Shown: in pieces, positions 45,573 through 57,026 of the stretch
Numbering within the stretch: position 1 is the stretch's first letter
How the letters are laid out: each line of letters starts with the position of its first letter
Source: Trebouxia sp. TZW2008
Lineage: Eukaryota; Chlorophyta; Trebouxiophyceae; Trebouxiales; Trebouxiaceae
DNA: 64,000 nt
Assembly (NCBI GenBank): GCA_002118135.1
Contig: BDIU01000472.1
Location: 1-64,000 of the forward strand
Direction of reading: 5' to 3'
Program-made: the position numbers and the translations under genes
The notes under the pieces: generated by a model
Databases searched by the model: none
What the model saw: the letters and a program-made list of their open reading frames with translations, nothing else
What the model was told of the DNA's origin: nothing

Positions 45573-48433
45573 GTGCTGGAGTCCTTCATTGAAGCTAGGC
45601 TGTATCAAGCACCTTGCAAAGTTGCGACTCACCTCGTCCAGAAGCCATCCTTTGCGCCACGGGTTGCCGGTCGCCCCCGTGCGTTGAGCAGCTTGCAGGC
45701 TGCGTGCTCGCAAGTGCAGGTCGGCGATGTGCTGCAGTTAGAGTGCTCGAAACTAGCGCTCGGAGGCAAGGTACACCTGAAACTTCTGCTGATACATGTT
45801 CACAAGGCACTTGTCCCACCAGTGTCTCACTAAACTTCTTGTCCCAGGGAGTTTGCAAGCATGAGTCCGGACTATTGGTCTTCACTGACGCTCTAATTGG
45901 TGAACACCTGACAGCGAGCGTCACTGAGGTCAAAAAAGGTGATGCCACACAGACCCCCGCTACATCTTGCAGCACGGTGTCGTCATGCAGGGCATCAGAA
46001 TGTACGCAGCACACTGTCTGTTGCACGCTATGCTGTGCATCCCCTGACAAGCACACTTTGCAGGTTATGCCAAGGCTGCAAAGCTTGCTGTTCTCAGAGG
46101 CCCAGACAACCCAGCAACGCCGCCTTGTCCACATTTTGGAACCTGTGGAGGCTGCACCTATCAGAACTTACAGTATGGTGCTCAGCTGGAAGCCAAGCAA
46201 CAGCAAGTTGCTGAGACCCTGGAGCGAATTGGACGCATCAGCAACTGTGCAGATGTGCTTTTACCCATTGTCCCTTGTCAGCAGCCGTATCACTACCGCA
46301 ATAACATGCAGTTCACCTTCAGCAGAGCAGACATTACCTCTGGTCAACATACAAGCAGCAAGCAGCTGATTCTTGGACTGCACAAGCTCAACGGCCCTGC
46401 AGAAATCACCCCCATACAAGCTTGTTTTCTGCAGCATGACAGTGCTAACAAGCTCCTGCAAGCCGTCAACACAGTCTTGAATGCTCAAGACGCAAGCTCA
46501 ACAAAGCTGTCAGCCTTGAATCCTACCACCAATCAGGGTTTCCTGCGCCAGCTGATGCTCAGAAGAAACTCCTGCAACGAATTCATGGTTGTCATTTCCA
46601 CTTCCAGCCATCAACCACAGCTTCTGAAACCACTGGTTACAGCACTATGTGATTGCAATGTACCACTCCTCAGCATTGTGAATACTGTCATTCCGATACC
46701 ACCAATTGCCAGTTCACGCAGCAGACGTATACCGCAAAGGCGCAAAGCACAGCAGGTCATGAAGCAGCAGCAGCAGGAGCGCTCATATGTACTTAATGGG
46801 TCACCAGCAATCACAGAGCAGATGTGTGGCCTGACATTTCACATATCCCCTGAGTCCTTTTTCCAAGTCAATTCAGCACAAGCTGAAGTGCTGTACAAAC
46901 TTGTGCGGGATGCAGCTGGTAAGCTCTGCCCTATCCTTGTGCCCTGCCCTTGCCCTAATCCCTTGCTTTGTCTGGGACCCTGTCAGAGAGAAGAATTTTT
47001 GCTAATTTTAGCAATTGTGTGTCTTGTCGATTGTCTTGCATGCATGATGCATTTGTCAATGAAGCATCTTGCAAGGAGGGCAACGACATGTGAATGCAGC
47101 ACTTGCAATCAATGCTGTCAGGCATAGCGAAAAATGCAGTGAGTTCAATCTTTTTGCAGTGCCCTTCTCAAACCAAGAGCTAGTGAACTTCTGCAACTAC
47201 TCCTGTGTCGCCTGACCTGATGCTGCAGCTCTTGCAACAGATTGGTCATGTTGGTTCTTTAGCCACAACCGTCAATGACTGCGTCTTGTATGAGGTTCTG
47301 AGACTGTATTTCAATTATTGAGGCGTTTGGTGCCATGCAGGGTTGCGTGACAATGACATTGTGATGGACCTGTTCTGCGGAACTGGCTCCATTGGGATGA
47401 GCCTAGCACAGCATTGCAAGCATGTGTACGGCTTTGAGGCTTCTGCTACAGCAGTGGCTGATGCAAGACAGAGCATGGCCATGAACAACATCAGCAATGT
47501 GACTCTCGTACATGGCGACTTGGCCAAAGTTGCAGCGACCATGGGGAAGAATTATCCCAAGCCAGATGTCATTGTGACAGGTCTGATGCTGTCAACGCTG
47601 TCTCTGCTTTGCTGGTGTGCGGGGCACGCTTTGCTGGAATGCTATGCACGCTTTGCTCATGTGCATGCTTTGCTTGTGCGCTGTGCATGATTTGCTCATA
47701 AGCTGCCCCTGATTTGCTGTGTTGCTGTGCATGTTCTGCCAATGTGCTGCATCTGCTTTGATGCTCACCTTGTTTTCGCGCTGCCTGGCTGAACAGTTCC
47801 TGAGTACAGGCACAGTGCTCATGTCAGGCATGTTGTATGTATATCCCTGCAGCTGTGCACTGGACATTTTTTGCCTGATCGCTGCCAGTCAAGTGTTTCT
47901 GTGATGCTGTGAGCTGTTGTTGAAGAAGCACTATCTGTTTCATGGTCAACATATCTCTGCCTTTGCCAAAACATTGCCAAGTCGTGCTGTGTCAGCATTA
48001 CATTGTTTGCTGTGTGATTTGCAAATCCAGCTCATGCTGGTATGCCACCTAAGCTGAGGGCATACTTGCAGCAATCTGGGACACGCACCATTCTGTACGT
48101 CACTTGTGACCCTGCCACACAAGCTGCATTTGTTGCTGAAAGGCTGTCCAAATGTGGTTTGGCGCTTGATTGTTTGTTGTGTGATTTGTAGATCCAGCAC
48201 GAGCTGGAATGCCACCTGAGCTGAGGGCATATTTGCAGCAATCTGGGGCCCGCACCATTGTGTATGTCAGTTGCGACCCTGCCACACAAGCTAGAGACAT
48301 TGCTCAGCTCTGCACGACTCCTGGAGCTCAATACAGTCTGACACAAATCCAGCCGTGTGACATGTTCCCAAACACACCTCACATTGAATGTGTTGCAGTT
48401 CTAGAGCATATTGCACGTGCAGCTGCAGGATGA
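45573..48433 (+). CDS. TrmA/RlmD-type RNA (uracil-5-)-methyltransferase with TRAM domain; 5' end unresolved
   Basis: SAM-dependent m5U methyltransferase of tRNA or rRNA. Exons <45573-45770, 45848-45938, 46064-46918, 47341-47580 and 48192-48433 join in phase to at least 541 residues. Exons 1-2 make a TRAM-like RNA-binding domain (GDVLQLECSKLALGGKGV, LIGEHLTASVTEV). CPHFGTCGGC looks like the Fe-S cluster Cys set. The SAM motif is DLFCGTGSIG, the DPPRxG motif appears as DPARAG, and SCDPATQARD holds the catalytic Cys. The first conserved exon contains no in-frame ATG, so the initiator lies in an unrecognised upstream exon (candidate ATG 45468) or is non-AUG. Compartment cannot be told without the N-terminus; plant homologues include organellar proteins. 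Family is certain, but the RNA target is not. Confidence 0.88.
48020..48165 (+). repeat. Copy of the last methyltransferase exon (acceptor end)
   Basis: The block repeats the exon start (PPKLRAYLQQSGTRTILYVTCDPATQA) just upstream of the real exon (48192-48433). Its AG acceptor is mutated (GTAG to GCAA) and it diverges after Ala. Confidence 0.85.
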
Positions 48434-49213
48434 CACGAACAGCATGCAAGCATTGCATTTGAATGACTGTTGTGAGCCGGACAGGTGCATGGCGACAGAG
48501 AGTTTGAGTTGGATATTGTATGCAAAAAGCCTGGTGCATTCTGAGCAACACAGCATGTGATACTGTGTTGACATTTGCCATCAAATGTATACCCCCGCAG
48601 AGATGACATCACGTTGTCCTTTATGCTATTCGCAATCTGCATGTGGTCTGTTGATGATCAAGGCTTGAAGCATTCGGCATTGGCTCGATGCAAAGCACCG
48701 TACTGTTGACAGGATGCAAAGTATCGTACTGTTGACTCGATGCAAAGTATCGTACTGTTGACGGCTGAAAGAAGCCGTAGTAAGAAGCCGTGGTACGCTT
48801 AACAAATGATCTGTATGCATATAACAAACTTTACATCACACTCAACAGACTCGGCTGCTACACAGGCAGCAGTCCTTGACTCTCTTTGCTCACATGTACT
48901 GACATTTGCGGGGCATCATGTGAGGTGACAGAGACTATGCACCATGCATGAATTTGTTCCAGAGCAGCTTTCACTCACAGAGGTTCCTGTTATCACAACA
49001 GGGACAGATTCCTGTTATCGTAACACAACAATGACACCTAGCGGCAGAGAGTTTGCTTTGCTTTCTTTATTTTCATTGCACTTCCAGCTTTGTAGATTCA
49101 ACCCATACGACTTTCAACTGTTCATGCTGCTCTGGTTGCAGCACTCCTGGGCTGATGATCCTCATACAAGCTCCTGTCATAAGGTGTACTGGTGTAGACT
49201 GCTTGCTTGCGGT
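48434..49213. other. Convergent intergenic region
   Basis: 3' flanks of the methyltransferase (+) and the carrier (-). Apart from the 26-bp triplicate at 48685-48762 I see no feature. Confidence 0.55.
48685..48762. repeat. Three 26-bp direct repeats
   Basis: GATGCAAAGTATCGTACTG-type units occur three times head to tail with exact 26-bp spacing and few changes. They are followed by a short inverted pair (AAGCCGTAG / AAGCCGTGG). Confidence 0.85.
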
Positions 49214-52200
49214 TTAACGCTGCACGTTGACACCACCCTGTTCCTCAACAGCCTTCCTTTCAAAGTAGCCTGTGATCTGGTCACTGACAGCCCATACAAT
49301 AGCTTGACCAGGAGGAATCCGCATCAGTCTAGGCAGCAAACCCTTCCACAGTGCACGCAAACCCTCTTCCCTAGGAATGGTTTGTAGGGCATGCCACAGG
49401 CCGCGGTATTTGGCAGGACCCTCTGACCTCTCTTGCGCCATAAGCCGGGTCTGCAGTGTGTATCAAGGAGCGGTGTTGAGAACATCAAGAACGTGCTGCC
49501 TTGCAGCCAAATGTATTCATTGAGATAATAACAACCAGCAAGCCTTACAGCAAAACGGGGCGTTGTGTCTATCACACCACTGCAAAGAAGCGCTCACCAT
49601 GAGCTGCCAGAGGCACATGTTGCTGTAAGAGAATTACACAAGCACTCAACAGAGTACATGCAAGTCTGCCACAGACACCAAAACACACAAGTGTACCAGG
49701 CATTGCCAGACTGCTCCAATCGTTTAGGCAGATTGGTTTGCATGCTGTGTTTTGGTGCCAACAGAAACCCTCGTGATCACTGGCCTAGCAATTCAGCCAC
49801 AAGCATGCCAGATGGACTGAAAGACAACATGTTGATGTGTCTACCCTGATGACATCAAAGGTGCCAGTACAGCAATGTCCTAAGCTGATGTCACGGACTG
49901 CAGCGGGTCAGTTGCCACCCATCGCCTTCATGCTTGCAGCTGTAATCAATCTAAATAGCAACCAACAGTCTTGCTGATAGGCTCAAGATAGCCAGCCGCG
50001 CCCAGATATGTAGTGCTTACCTTGATGACATCAAAGGGACCAGTACAGCAGGGCCCCAAGCAGGCAGCTGAAAAGCCTGATGCCATGGACTGCAGTGGCG
50101 TCAGTTGCCGCCCATCCCCCTCATGCTTGCCCCAAAGTATGCTGCAGCAGCCATACAACATTGCTAAATGTATGTTTGCAACACTTCATAGTAAGCATCA
50201 CTAAATCATGCATGCCTGTAGCCACTGAAAAGCCTGATGCCGTGGACTACAGCGGCGGCAGTTGCCGCCCGTCACCATCCTGCTTGCCCCAAAGTATGCT
50301 GCAGCAGTCACATCGCATTGTTGAGTGCTCGTCCTTCATATATACCAAGTAAATCTGCATATGCTCAGGCGTGGTACCGTTTATGGTAGAATATGCATCA
50401 TGAGAGACATCACACATAACTGTGACTCAACAGCTGTGCAGCCCCTCATCCAGGGTTGACTACTTGTGGCAGCTCTTGATGTTTTGACAGCGGGCATGCC
50501 ACTCTTTAATCTTGTAGCTAGCGAAACTACTTCCTGATTCAAAGACCATGACAAGCAGTTATTTGTTTGCTGCTTTACACAAACGTCCAACTTGGCATAT
50601 TGAGAAAGGCGTCAGGACCAGTGCACACAGTACTGTTTTCAACTTCATAGCTTACCCATCAAAGTTATTCTTGGCCCAGAAGAGACACATCTGGTTGGTG
50701 CCATTGCGCATGACAGTAGGAGCTGCACCAGCCCATAGCCCCAACAGCCCTTCCTCCCTTGCAACTGTCATTGCACAGTGCACTGGGCCCTGCAGTGGTA
50801 TCAAGGTATATGGTCAACATCTATGTACAAGGCAAATCTGAATTCAATGTCTCCCTAGTAGCCACATCTGATAGGAGCCACTGCGCATGATAGTTGGGGC
50901 TGCACCAGCCCACAGCCACAACAGCCCCTCCTGCCTGGCCACTGTCATGGCACAGTGCACTGGACCCTGCAGTATCAGCCAGCTGCCATAAACAACTAGG
51001 TACAAGTGTACTGGTCCCTGCAGTCATTGTGATACAATTAGCATCTACACGCACCAGCGCTGTGCTGCCAAAGTTACCCTACAGGCTGTGCGCTGCATGT
51101 TCAGAGCGACTGATCATGCAAATAAGCCAGACACTCGAGTGGGTTGTAGCCAGCCCAAGCAGCCACCCAAAAGGTGCATAAGCCAAGTCATGTTCCAAAC
51201 AAGCAAGCTACAATCACTATGGGTGATGATACAAGCTTGCCTTGTACCGCAGGAGCTCCTTACTGGTGCCCTTCTGCTGCTGCAGCTTGATCTTGACTAC
51301 CTCAAAGGGTGTGACTATGACCAGCGCTTCTGTGATGCCGGCTGCAAAGCCCGCTGCCAGACGCCTTGCACTTGACAGGTCGCCATTCTGCAATCAGGGA
51401 ACAGAGTCTGAGTATAGCCTTAGTATAGTCTTAGTGACGCCATCAGTAACATGCTCCCCAATAGCTGGCAGAAGAATTTGCACAGCACTTGACTATTGAA
51501 ACTGTTGTTGTGCATTGAATGGACATCCAGACTCTAGGTGCAGTGATGCCGCAAACATCACATGCTGTGTCAGTCAAACGTGCTCATGTGCAGAATGCCT
51601 GCAATTTCTGCAATCCGCTGTGAACGCAGGAAGCGCTATGCAGTGAGCTGCCTTTCCGCTTGGCCTGCCTGACTTTAACTCCTCACAGGGCAGGAAGCAT
51701 CTTCAGTAAAGCATGCTTAGTAATGATTTTTGTTATTTGCTCTAAAATCTCACCTCATCACGCAGCAGACTCTGATATAAGGCATTTGTGCCCATACGCA
51801 GTGCATACTTGAGGGTGAGGTGCACAGCAAATGGAGTTAGACCTTTCCATAATGCCCTCACACCCTCTTCCTTGATGACTGTTTCGCCACAGTGCCAGAT
51901 GCCTGTGCAGTCATCACGGTCAGCAACCTTGCTGTACTTACCCAGCCTGTTTCAAGGTAGAGGTGCAGAGATGTCAAGGCAGTGCTAACAAGCTTACCTT
52001 TGTACTTGCCCACATGATCAAGCTGTAGTCTAGTTTTAATAACATCTATCGGCTGGAGACAGCATGCTTCAGCAGCACCTCCAATAGAGCCTACGTCAGC
52101 GCGACACAATGATTTTGAGGGTAATGCTCGCTCATGTGCATCGTGTTGAGCCGCGCATCCCGTACCAGCTATGCTTTTGACGGCAGGATGCGCAGGTTTC

Positions 52201-52229
52201 AGTGGCTTATGATCACTGTCACCGACCAT
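49214..52229 (-). CDS. Mitochondrial succinate/fumarate carrier
   Basis: Inner-membrane antiporter of the MCF (SLC25) family. It closely follows the SFC1 type, which exchanges cytosolic succinate for mitochondrial fumarate and links the glyoxylate cycle to the TCA cycle. Exons 52166-52229, 51998-52090, 51754-51902, 51241-51387, 50656-50789, 50021-50141 and 49214-49450 close in phase to 314 residues (typical length). All three carrier repeats show the Px[DE]xx[KR] signature: QPIDVIKTRLQ, TPFEVVKIKLQ and GPFDVIKTRLM. Family segments include EACCLQPID, ALWKGLTPF, LWGKHEGDG and LPRLMRIPPGQAI. The fourth intron begins AAG|GCAAGC, a GC-AG intron. Substrate is inferred from sequence similarity only. 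Confidence 0.92.
49850..49940 (-). repeat. Copy of carrier exon 6 donor end
   Basis: On the 3' side of exon 6 (50021-50141) a block repeats the end of that exon (GATGACATCAAAGG on the + strand, with GCAGTCC..GG) in degraded form. Confidence 0.6.
50215..50315 (-). repeat. Copy of carrier exon 6 acceptor end
   Basis: On the 5' side of exon 6 the sequence CTGCAG|CATACTTTGGGGCAAGCA is repeated with the following codons, then broken by a stop. Confidence 0.8.
50860..50975 (-). repeat. Copy of carrier exon 5 acceptor end
   Basis: The block repeats GPVHCAMTVAR(Q)EGLL.LWAGAAPT(I)MR but has Ser-Gly-Ser-Tyr where the family has Asn-Gly-Thr-Asn. The real exon is 50656-50789. Confidence 0.85.
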
Positions 52230-53408
52230 CCTGCCCCTGACGTATTGAACGGGGTGACCTTTGTGCCTCGCTCAACACGCCACCGCACTTGGCTAGCGCC
52301 GCAATGACAATTTGAAAAGGCCCGGCCTCGCGCACTGTCAGCAACGGCCAAGATTCGAACCTTTCGGTGCTTCGCGTCACAGCGTCGCGGTCGTAGCGAG
52401 CCGCCACCGCCTGACCGACTCCAGCAGCTAACAACGAGCTGCCGCGCGCAGTAGCGCACGACCTCCGCTGCGTGCTACACAAATGCGCCCGCAGACCTAA
52501 TCTTGTTTGTCAAGCTTTGACCGGTGTTTGCTCGGCCCCTAGATGTTGACTGAGGGGTGACTCATGGCATGCTTGCAAGACTTGCTTGACCTGCAGTATT
52601 TGAATGTGGAGCATTGGCTGGGGTGCGGGCCAAGTACCCTGGTTTGTTTGAGAGCTGCGGTTATAACATGCGCGTTTTTTTTGCGCAACATGATCATTTG
52701 GGGGTGTTTCACTATGTCATAGACTGCCTTAATTTGATGGACATGTAGTCATTGCCACAGTGTGGCACATGTGATCAGCCTTGTTGGCTGGCTAAAGCAT
52801 GTGAAATTATTCTCTCTTTCTCTTTGCAACTGCTCATTTCGCTTTTTACAGGGCCCTGGCAGAGCCCAAACAACTTACGGCAGCCTGCATGTTGTCGGCA
52901 TCGCTCTTCAGCAAACACAAATATGGCATGCACTGCAATAGCGCAGGGCTGGTCAGCAAATTTACAAAGCTTAAACAGCAAAATCCAAGGACTCTGTATG
53001 GTCTATAGTAACATGCGTTAAAAGCTGTGAAGGGCCTCGTCAGAGCATTACACTTCTGCATGCAAACCATCACGCTATACAAGCTGCAAAGGGGGAAATA
53101 CTCCAATCACACCAAAACTGACAAAACCTTTATTGCACTGTGTGTGCTCCAAAATTGTCTGACCAAGCATACAGAGCCTGCTGACATGTGCAGACTTGGG
53201 CATGACGTGACTTCAAACAAGCCCCCACATTATCGCCCTACACACTACGGATGCTATCTCATGCATCAGCTGCCATGCTCTTTCTGCTGTTGGCAGTCTT
53301 TCCAGTGCATAGCTGGAGTCTTCTCGTGAACTGCATCTGTCTTGCGCTGCATCTGACTGAACTGCAGTCTACATCTGGCTGAAACTGCAGTATGCATCTG
53401 ACCAACCC
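52230..53408. other. Intergenic: carrier promoter and oxygenase 3' flank
   Basis: 52230-52500 is clearly GC-richer than its surroundings and is probably the carrier promoter/5' UTR. Long minus-strand frames there begin with non-ATG codons. The rest shows nothing but a short CTGCATCTG-type repeat near 53330-53400. Confidence 0.5.
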
Positions 53409-56329
53409 TTACTCAGCCTCAAGTGGGACAGTAGGCTTGTAACCAGCAACTTTGATACCTCCACGGTTTCCAACCTCTACACTGCCACCATAGATTTCCA
53501 GATAAGCATCTGGTAGAGGCCGCTCGACAGGTGGCGCAATCCACAATCGCAGCAGATGTCGCCTCTCGTCAAAGTCCTGCGCAGACAGCGTCATCGTCAG
53601 ACTGATTCGTCTTCATCATGTACATGCTTGCTAGTGATACGCTATGACCCTGCCAGGTGCATACAGAAACAGAGCTCAAGGGCAGAACTGACAAAGTCAG
53701 GCCTTGACATTGAGGTGGCAAACATGTCTCGCAGCTTGCAGTCACATCACTGTCAGCAAAGGGTGCAAATGATGCACTGGGATGGGTAATACACATCAAG
53801 GTTTGGAGGTTGACAAGGCAAACAAAACCCTCAATAGCTTGAAGGAGACTCACTGGGAAGTCCTCAAACTCAGCTCGGGTGTGTAGCTGAGTGTGATTGT
53901 TCAGCAGCTGCACATCGCCAGGCTGTAGCATGGAGTCCATGCGCAGAGCATCGCTGCTTGCGATCTCATTGAACAGTGCCATGGCCTCATAGTGCTGCTG
54001 CGTCAGCCTTGGCACATCAGAATGCCTCTGTGACAGATGGTAGTAGTTGTCTGAGTAGTTGACGCTCAAGCCACCCTGCAGTCATGGCAATACTGCTGTG
54101 AGTCTGATGAAAACAACAGCAGCTCTGTCGGCACAAGATCAATTGAGGCTTCAACTGTGAGCTGCATGCGCACTGCTTGTGCACTCCATTGTGACAGATA
54201 CTGCTGGTCTGAGACAGGGACACCTCTGTGGATGTGTTGGGCATAAGGCAGGTGCTCAAGAGTGTATGCAGACACTGTGCATCAATATGCTGTCAGACAA
54301 TGTGCCCACCTTGAAGTAGTTGAAGATGGGGATCTGGAAGTAGGGCTGTTTGCCTTCAGGCACTTCACCCTTCCTGTCCATGTACCAAGGGGCAGCCATG
54401 ACAGGAGCCAGGTCAGGCCTACGCTTCAAGATCTCATTGTGCACTGTCATGGAGCTGCTCCAACTGCTCAAGCCTCCTGACTTGGCGTTCTTCAAGCACA
54501 GCAATGCTGCAAGCACACCTCAGTTTTCAGCAGCGAAACAGCATGTCAGTCATGCATGAATCCAGGTGTTTAGGCAGTCCAAACACAGCATCAATGCAGG
54601 CATATGACAAAGTCAGAACAGACGCACCATGTCAAACCATCTTACACTCGTTGGACATAAGACATTGCAAGACTACTTGACGATTGCACAGCACGGAGTC
54701 AACAGCAATTGAGGGCACTCACACCAGGCATGCAAGCCGAGCCCACTTCACACAGGAGCAAGCGCATGCTGTTTCATCGAGTCAAACCAGGCATGGCAAT
54801 TGTGTTGCAAGCAAGCTTGGGCAACAGACATTTCCATTTGCTGAAAGCAAATGAGATGACAACAGAGAGCTAGCCAACTAGATGCAGGGCAGTGCTGATG
54901 CTCACCAACAATGTCTGAAGCGTCATTGTGGTACGGCTGAGCCGCGTGTGTGGCATACAGGCGGGTGTTTGGATCACTGGGGTCATGGTTCAGATCCTGC
55001 ATTCAGCAAAGAGCAGTGTGAGCAAAGCATCATCTGTCAGCACAAATCGATTGTGACAACATGCTGCACTGAATCAGAGAATTAATGCTTGCTGCAGCAG
55101 CACCACCACAGCTCAAGGCTGTCACCAAATCAGCCCAAAATTAAACCCTGTGTTTTGTAAAAGGAACATACAATGGCATGTGTACCTTGATGTGACCAAT
55201 CAAGTGCCCTTTCTTGTTCTGTGAAACAGCCTTGCCCCAGTACAGGCCAAAGCCCCAGTAGGCAGCAATGGTCTCCTTCCTGCTGTATCTGTCAACTGGG
55301 ACGCCCCTGCACTCATGAAGGCCCATCAGGGACTGCGGCTCACATAGCCAACACATACTGTGGTTGCACTCATGACAAAGGCCTATAAGAAGTTGCAGCT
55401 CACACAGGCATGAAGTGCAAAGACTACTCAGGACTGCAACTAGCATAGCCAAACAACACAGACCCTGATTGCACTCCTGACAACGGCCTGTGATGGGTTG
55501 CAGCTTACACAGGCTTGAATTACAGACTTGGGTCTGTTTGCTCTGGACCATTGGTGAGCCCGAGAGCATGTTGCTGACAGTCACATGCTTTGCAGCTCAA
55601 CTGCTGTGCTCAATGATCACCAATGATGAACAGCATATCTGATGTGACAAGCATGGCAGTCATTATGGCAGTCTTACAACAATATACAGCACTATGAAAT
55701 GCATGCATATAGGCTGACCTGATGATTTGGAAGCCCCTGCCGCTGCGCACTTCTTCTCTGAATCCAGTCAGCCTTGGCCCAAGGCCAGGCAAGGGGAAGT
55801 CTTGCTTGGTGACATCCTGCACAGAAACTTGAGAGCTTGAAGCCATTGTCAGCAGAGGAGGTGCTGTGTATCCTGTTTGATAAGGTTGCAGTGAAGCACA
55901 GGGTCTGTGCAGTTGAGCACCTCATCTCTACCTGTATGTCCTTTCCGGACTTGACAACAGCAGACACAGCTGTGTCCAGCTCTGCTATGTCTTGCTCTGT
56001 CAGATCATAGATGTGTTCTGTGTTGTGCTTGTACTGGTCAGCATACCAAGCTGACGGTCCAGTGACTGGAGTGAAAGGATGGACAGTTGGTGCACTGCAG
56101 CAGAATGAAAGCGAAGTTGAATGTCACTTCTGGAAGGGTGAGTGCATGTCTACATTGAACAGCAAGAGATCCAGCCTGCAGCTCAAGCTGAAAAGCAGTT
56201 AAGGCTGAAAGCATCAGGGACTGACCTAGCAGATCCAGACGCAGAGCGGGCATACGCTGGTCTGTTGGGGATAGCGGATTGCTGGTGTGTGCTGCTGTCT
56301 GTGACCTGTGCTGTGGCTGCTGGAGCCAT
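53409..56329 (-). CDS. TauD/TfdA-type Fe(II)/2-oxoglutarate oxygenase
   Basis: Non-haem iron oxygenase that would hydroxylate a small substrate with 2-oxoglutarate and O2. Exons 56226-56329, 55932-56094, 55719-55816, 55186-55306, 54906-54996, 54310-54506, 53854-54075 and 53409-53576 close in phase to 387 residues. The start is ATG 56329. Seen: GRGFQIIRG(V)PV (about 115-125), the metal-binding HxD pair in QPYHND (about H185/D187), SGGLSSWSSS, the distal His in NNHTQLHTR (about 323), and RRHLLRLW with the co-substrate Arg. It resembles the fungal/plant branch of the family with an N-terminal extension, not bacterial TauD (taurine). Substrate is unknown. No targeting peptide is obvious. It lies divergent to a short-chain reductase, so joint action on one compound is possible but not shown. 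Confidence 0.9.
55310..55560 (-). repeat. Three copies of oxygenase exon 4 upstream junction
   Basis: TGCACTCATGA(CAA)AGGCC..GGGTTGCAGCTCACA-type units repeat about every 80 bp just upstream (5' side) of exon 4 (55186-55306). They are mostly intron sequence with the acceptor. Confidence 0.7.
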
Positions 56330-57026
56330 GATAGGCGTCTAAACGAAGCTGCTAAAGACGAGCAGGCCGGTCCGGGCTTATCAGAGCTTGAACTTGTTGC
56401 GCAGGGTTTGCTGACAGGTCTGTCGATACGAGCCGGTATGAAGTGCTACGAAGAGATCAATTGATCAGCGCTTGCTTAATCGCTTACGTCTGTATCACTC
56501 AGCTAGTCCGAGCTCGATAAACAAGATACGTTGATTGCAGGAAAGACTACGACGCCAATAGCAGGTGAGGTGTCGCAACAAATGCGTTCCGAAAGCTTCA
56601 AGAAGAGCTAGCACACCAGTATCGCAAGATCTTCAGCCAATGCGTTTGCAGATGATGCCGAACGTGGCGCCTGGTCGAGAAGCTTGCATTACATATCCGC
56701 GGGCTTGGCCGCGCTGCACGTGCCAGACAAAATTTCAAGCTAAAATGCCAAGTAATCACATTTCAGCAGTACTTTGCAGTGGTACTTGCAATATTGTCAC
56801 TCAGAAATCTCATGCCTGCACGTGCCGGCAAAGGCGCAGTACTGGATTAGCTGAAGTGAAACGCCCTTGGCGCTGCATTTCGCCCTGCCCCACTGCAAGC
56901 CCCAGCGACTGCTGCATTGGCTTTGCATGCATTTACTGCCGGCATATACTTGTCCATGTGCGACAGTTTGATCAGGAAGGGCATCGCATTCAGGCAAGCT
57001 TGACGAGTGTTAGTGCTTTGCCGAAC
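56330..57026. promoter_or_regulatory. Divergent upstream region of oxygenase and reductase
   Basis: 697 bp between two opposite start codons. It includes a plus-strand frame running into the reductase (56565 on), which I read as 5' UTR because the conserved protein starts at ATG 57027. Confidence 0.45.

Noticed and set aside
45614..46369. Plus-strand frame of 251 codons
   Set aside because: It is in another frame than the TRAM, CGGC and SAM motifs, and has a non-ATG start.
52330..52400. Possible tRNA because of a GGTTCGAATC string on the minus strand
   Set aside because: The bases around it do not form a 5-bp T-stem, and no acceptor, D or anticodon arms can be placed.
52199..52482. Two minus-strand frames upstream of the carrier
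   Set aside because: They begin with non-ATG codons, have no family likeness and lie in GC-rich promoter DNA.
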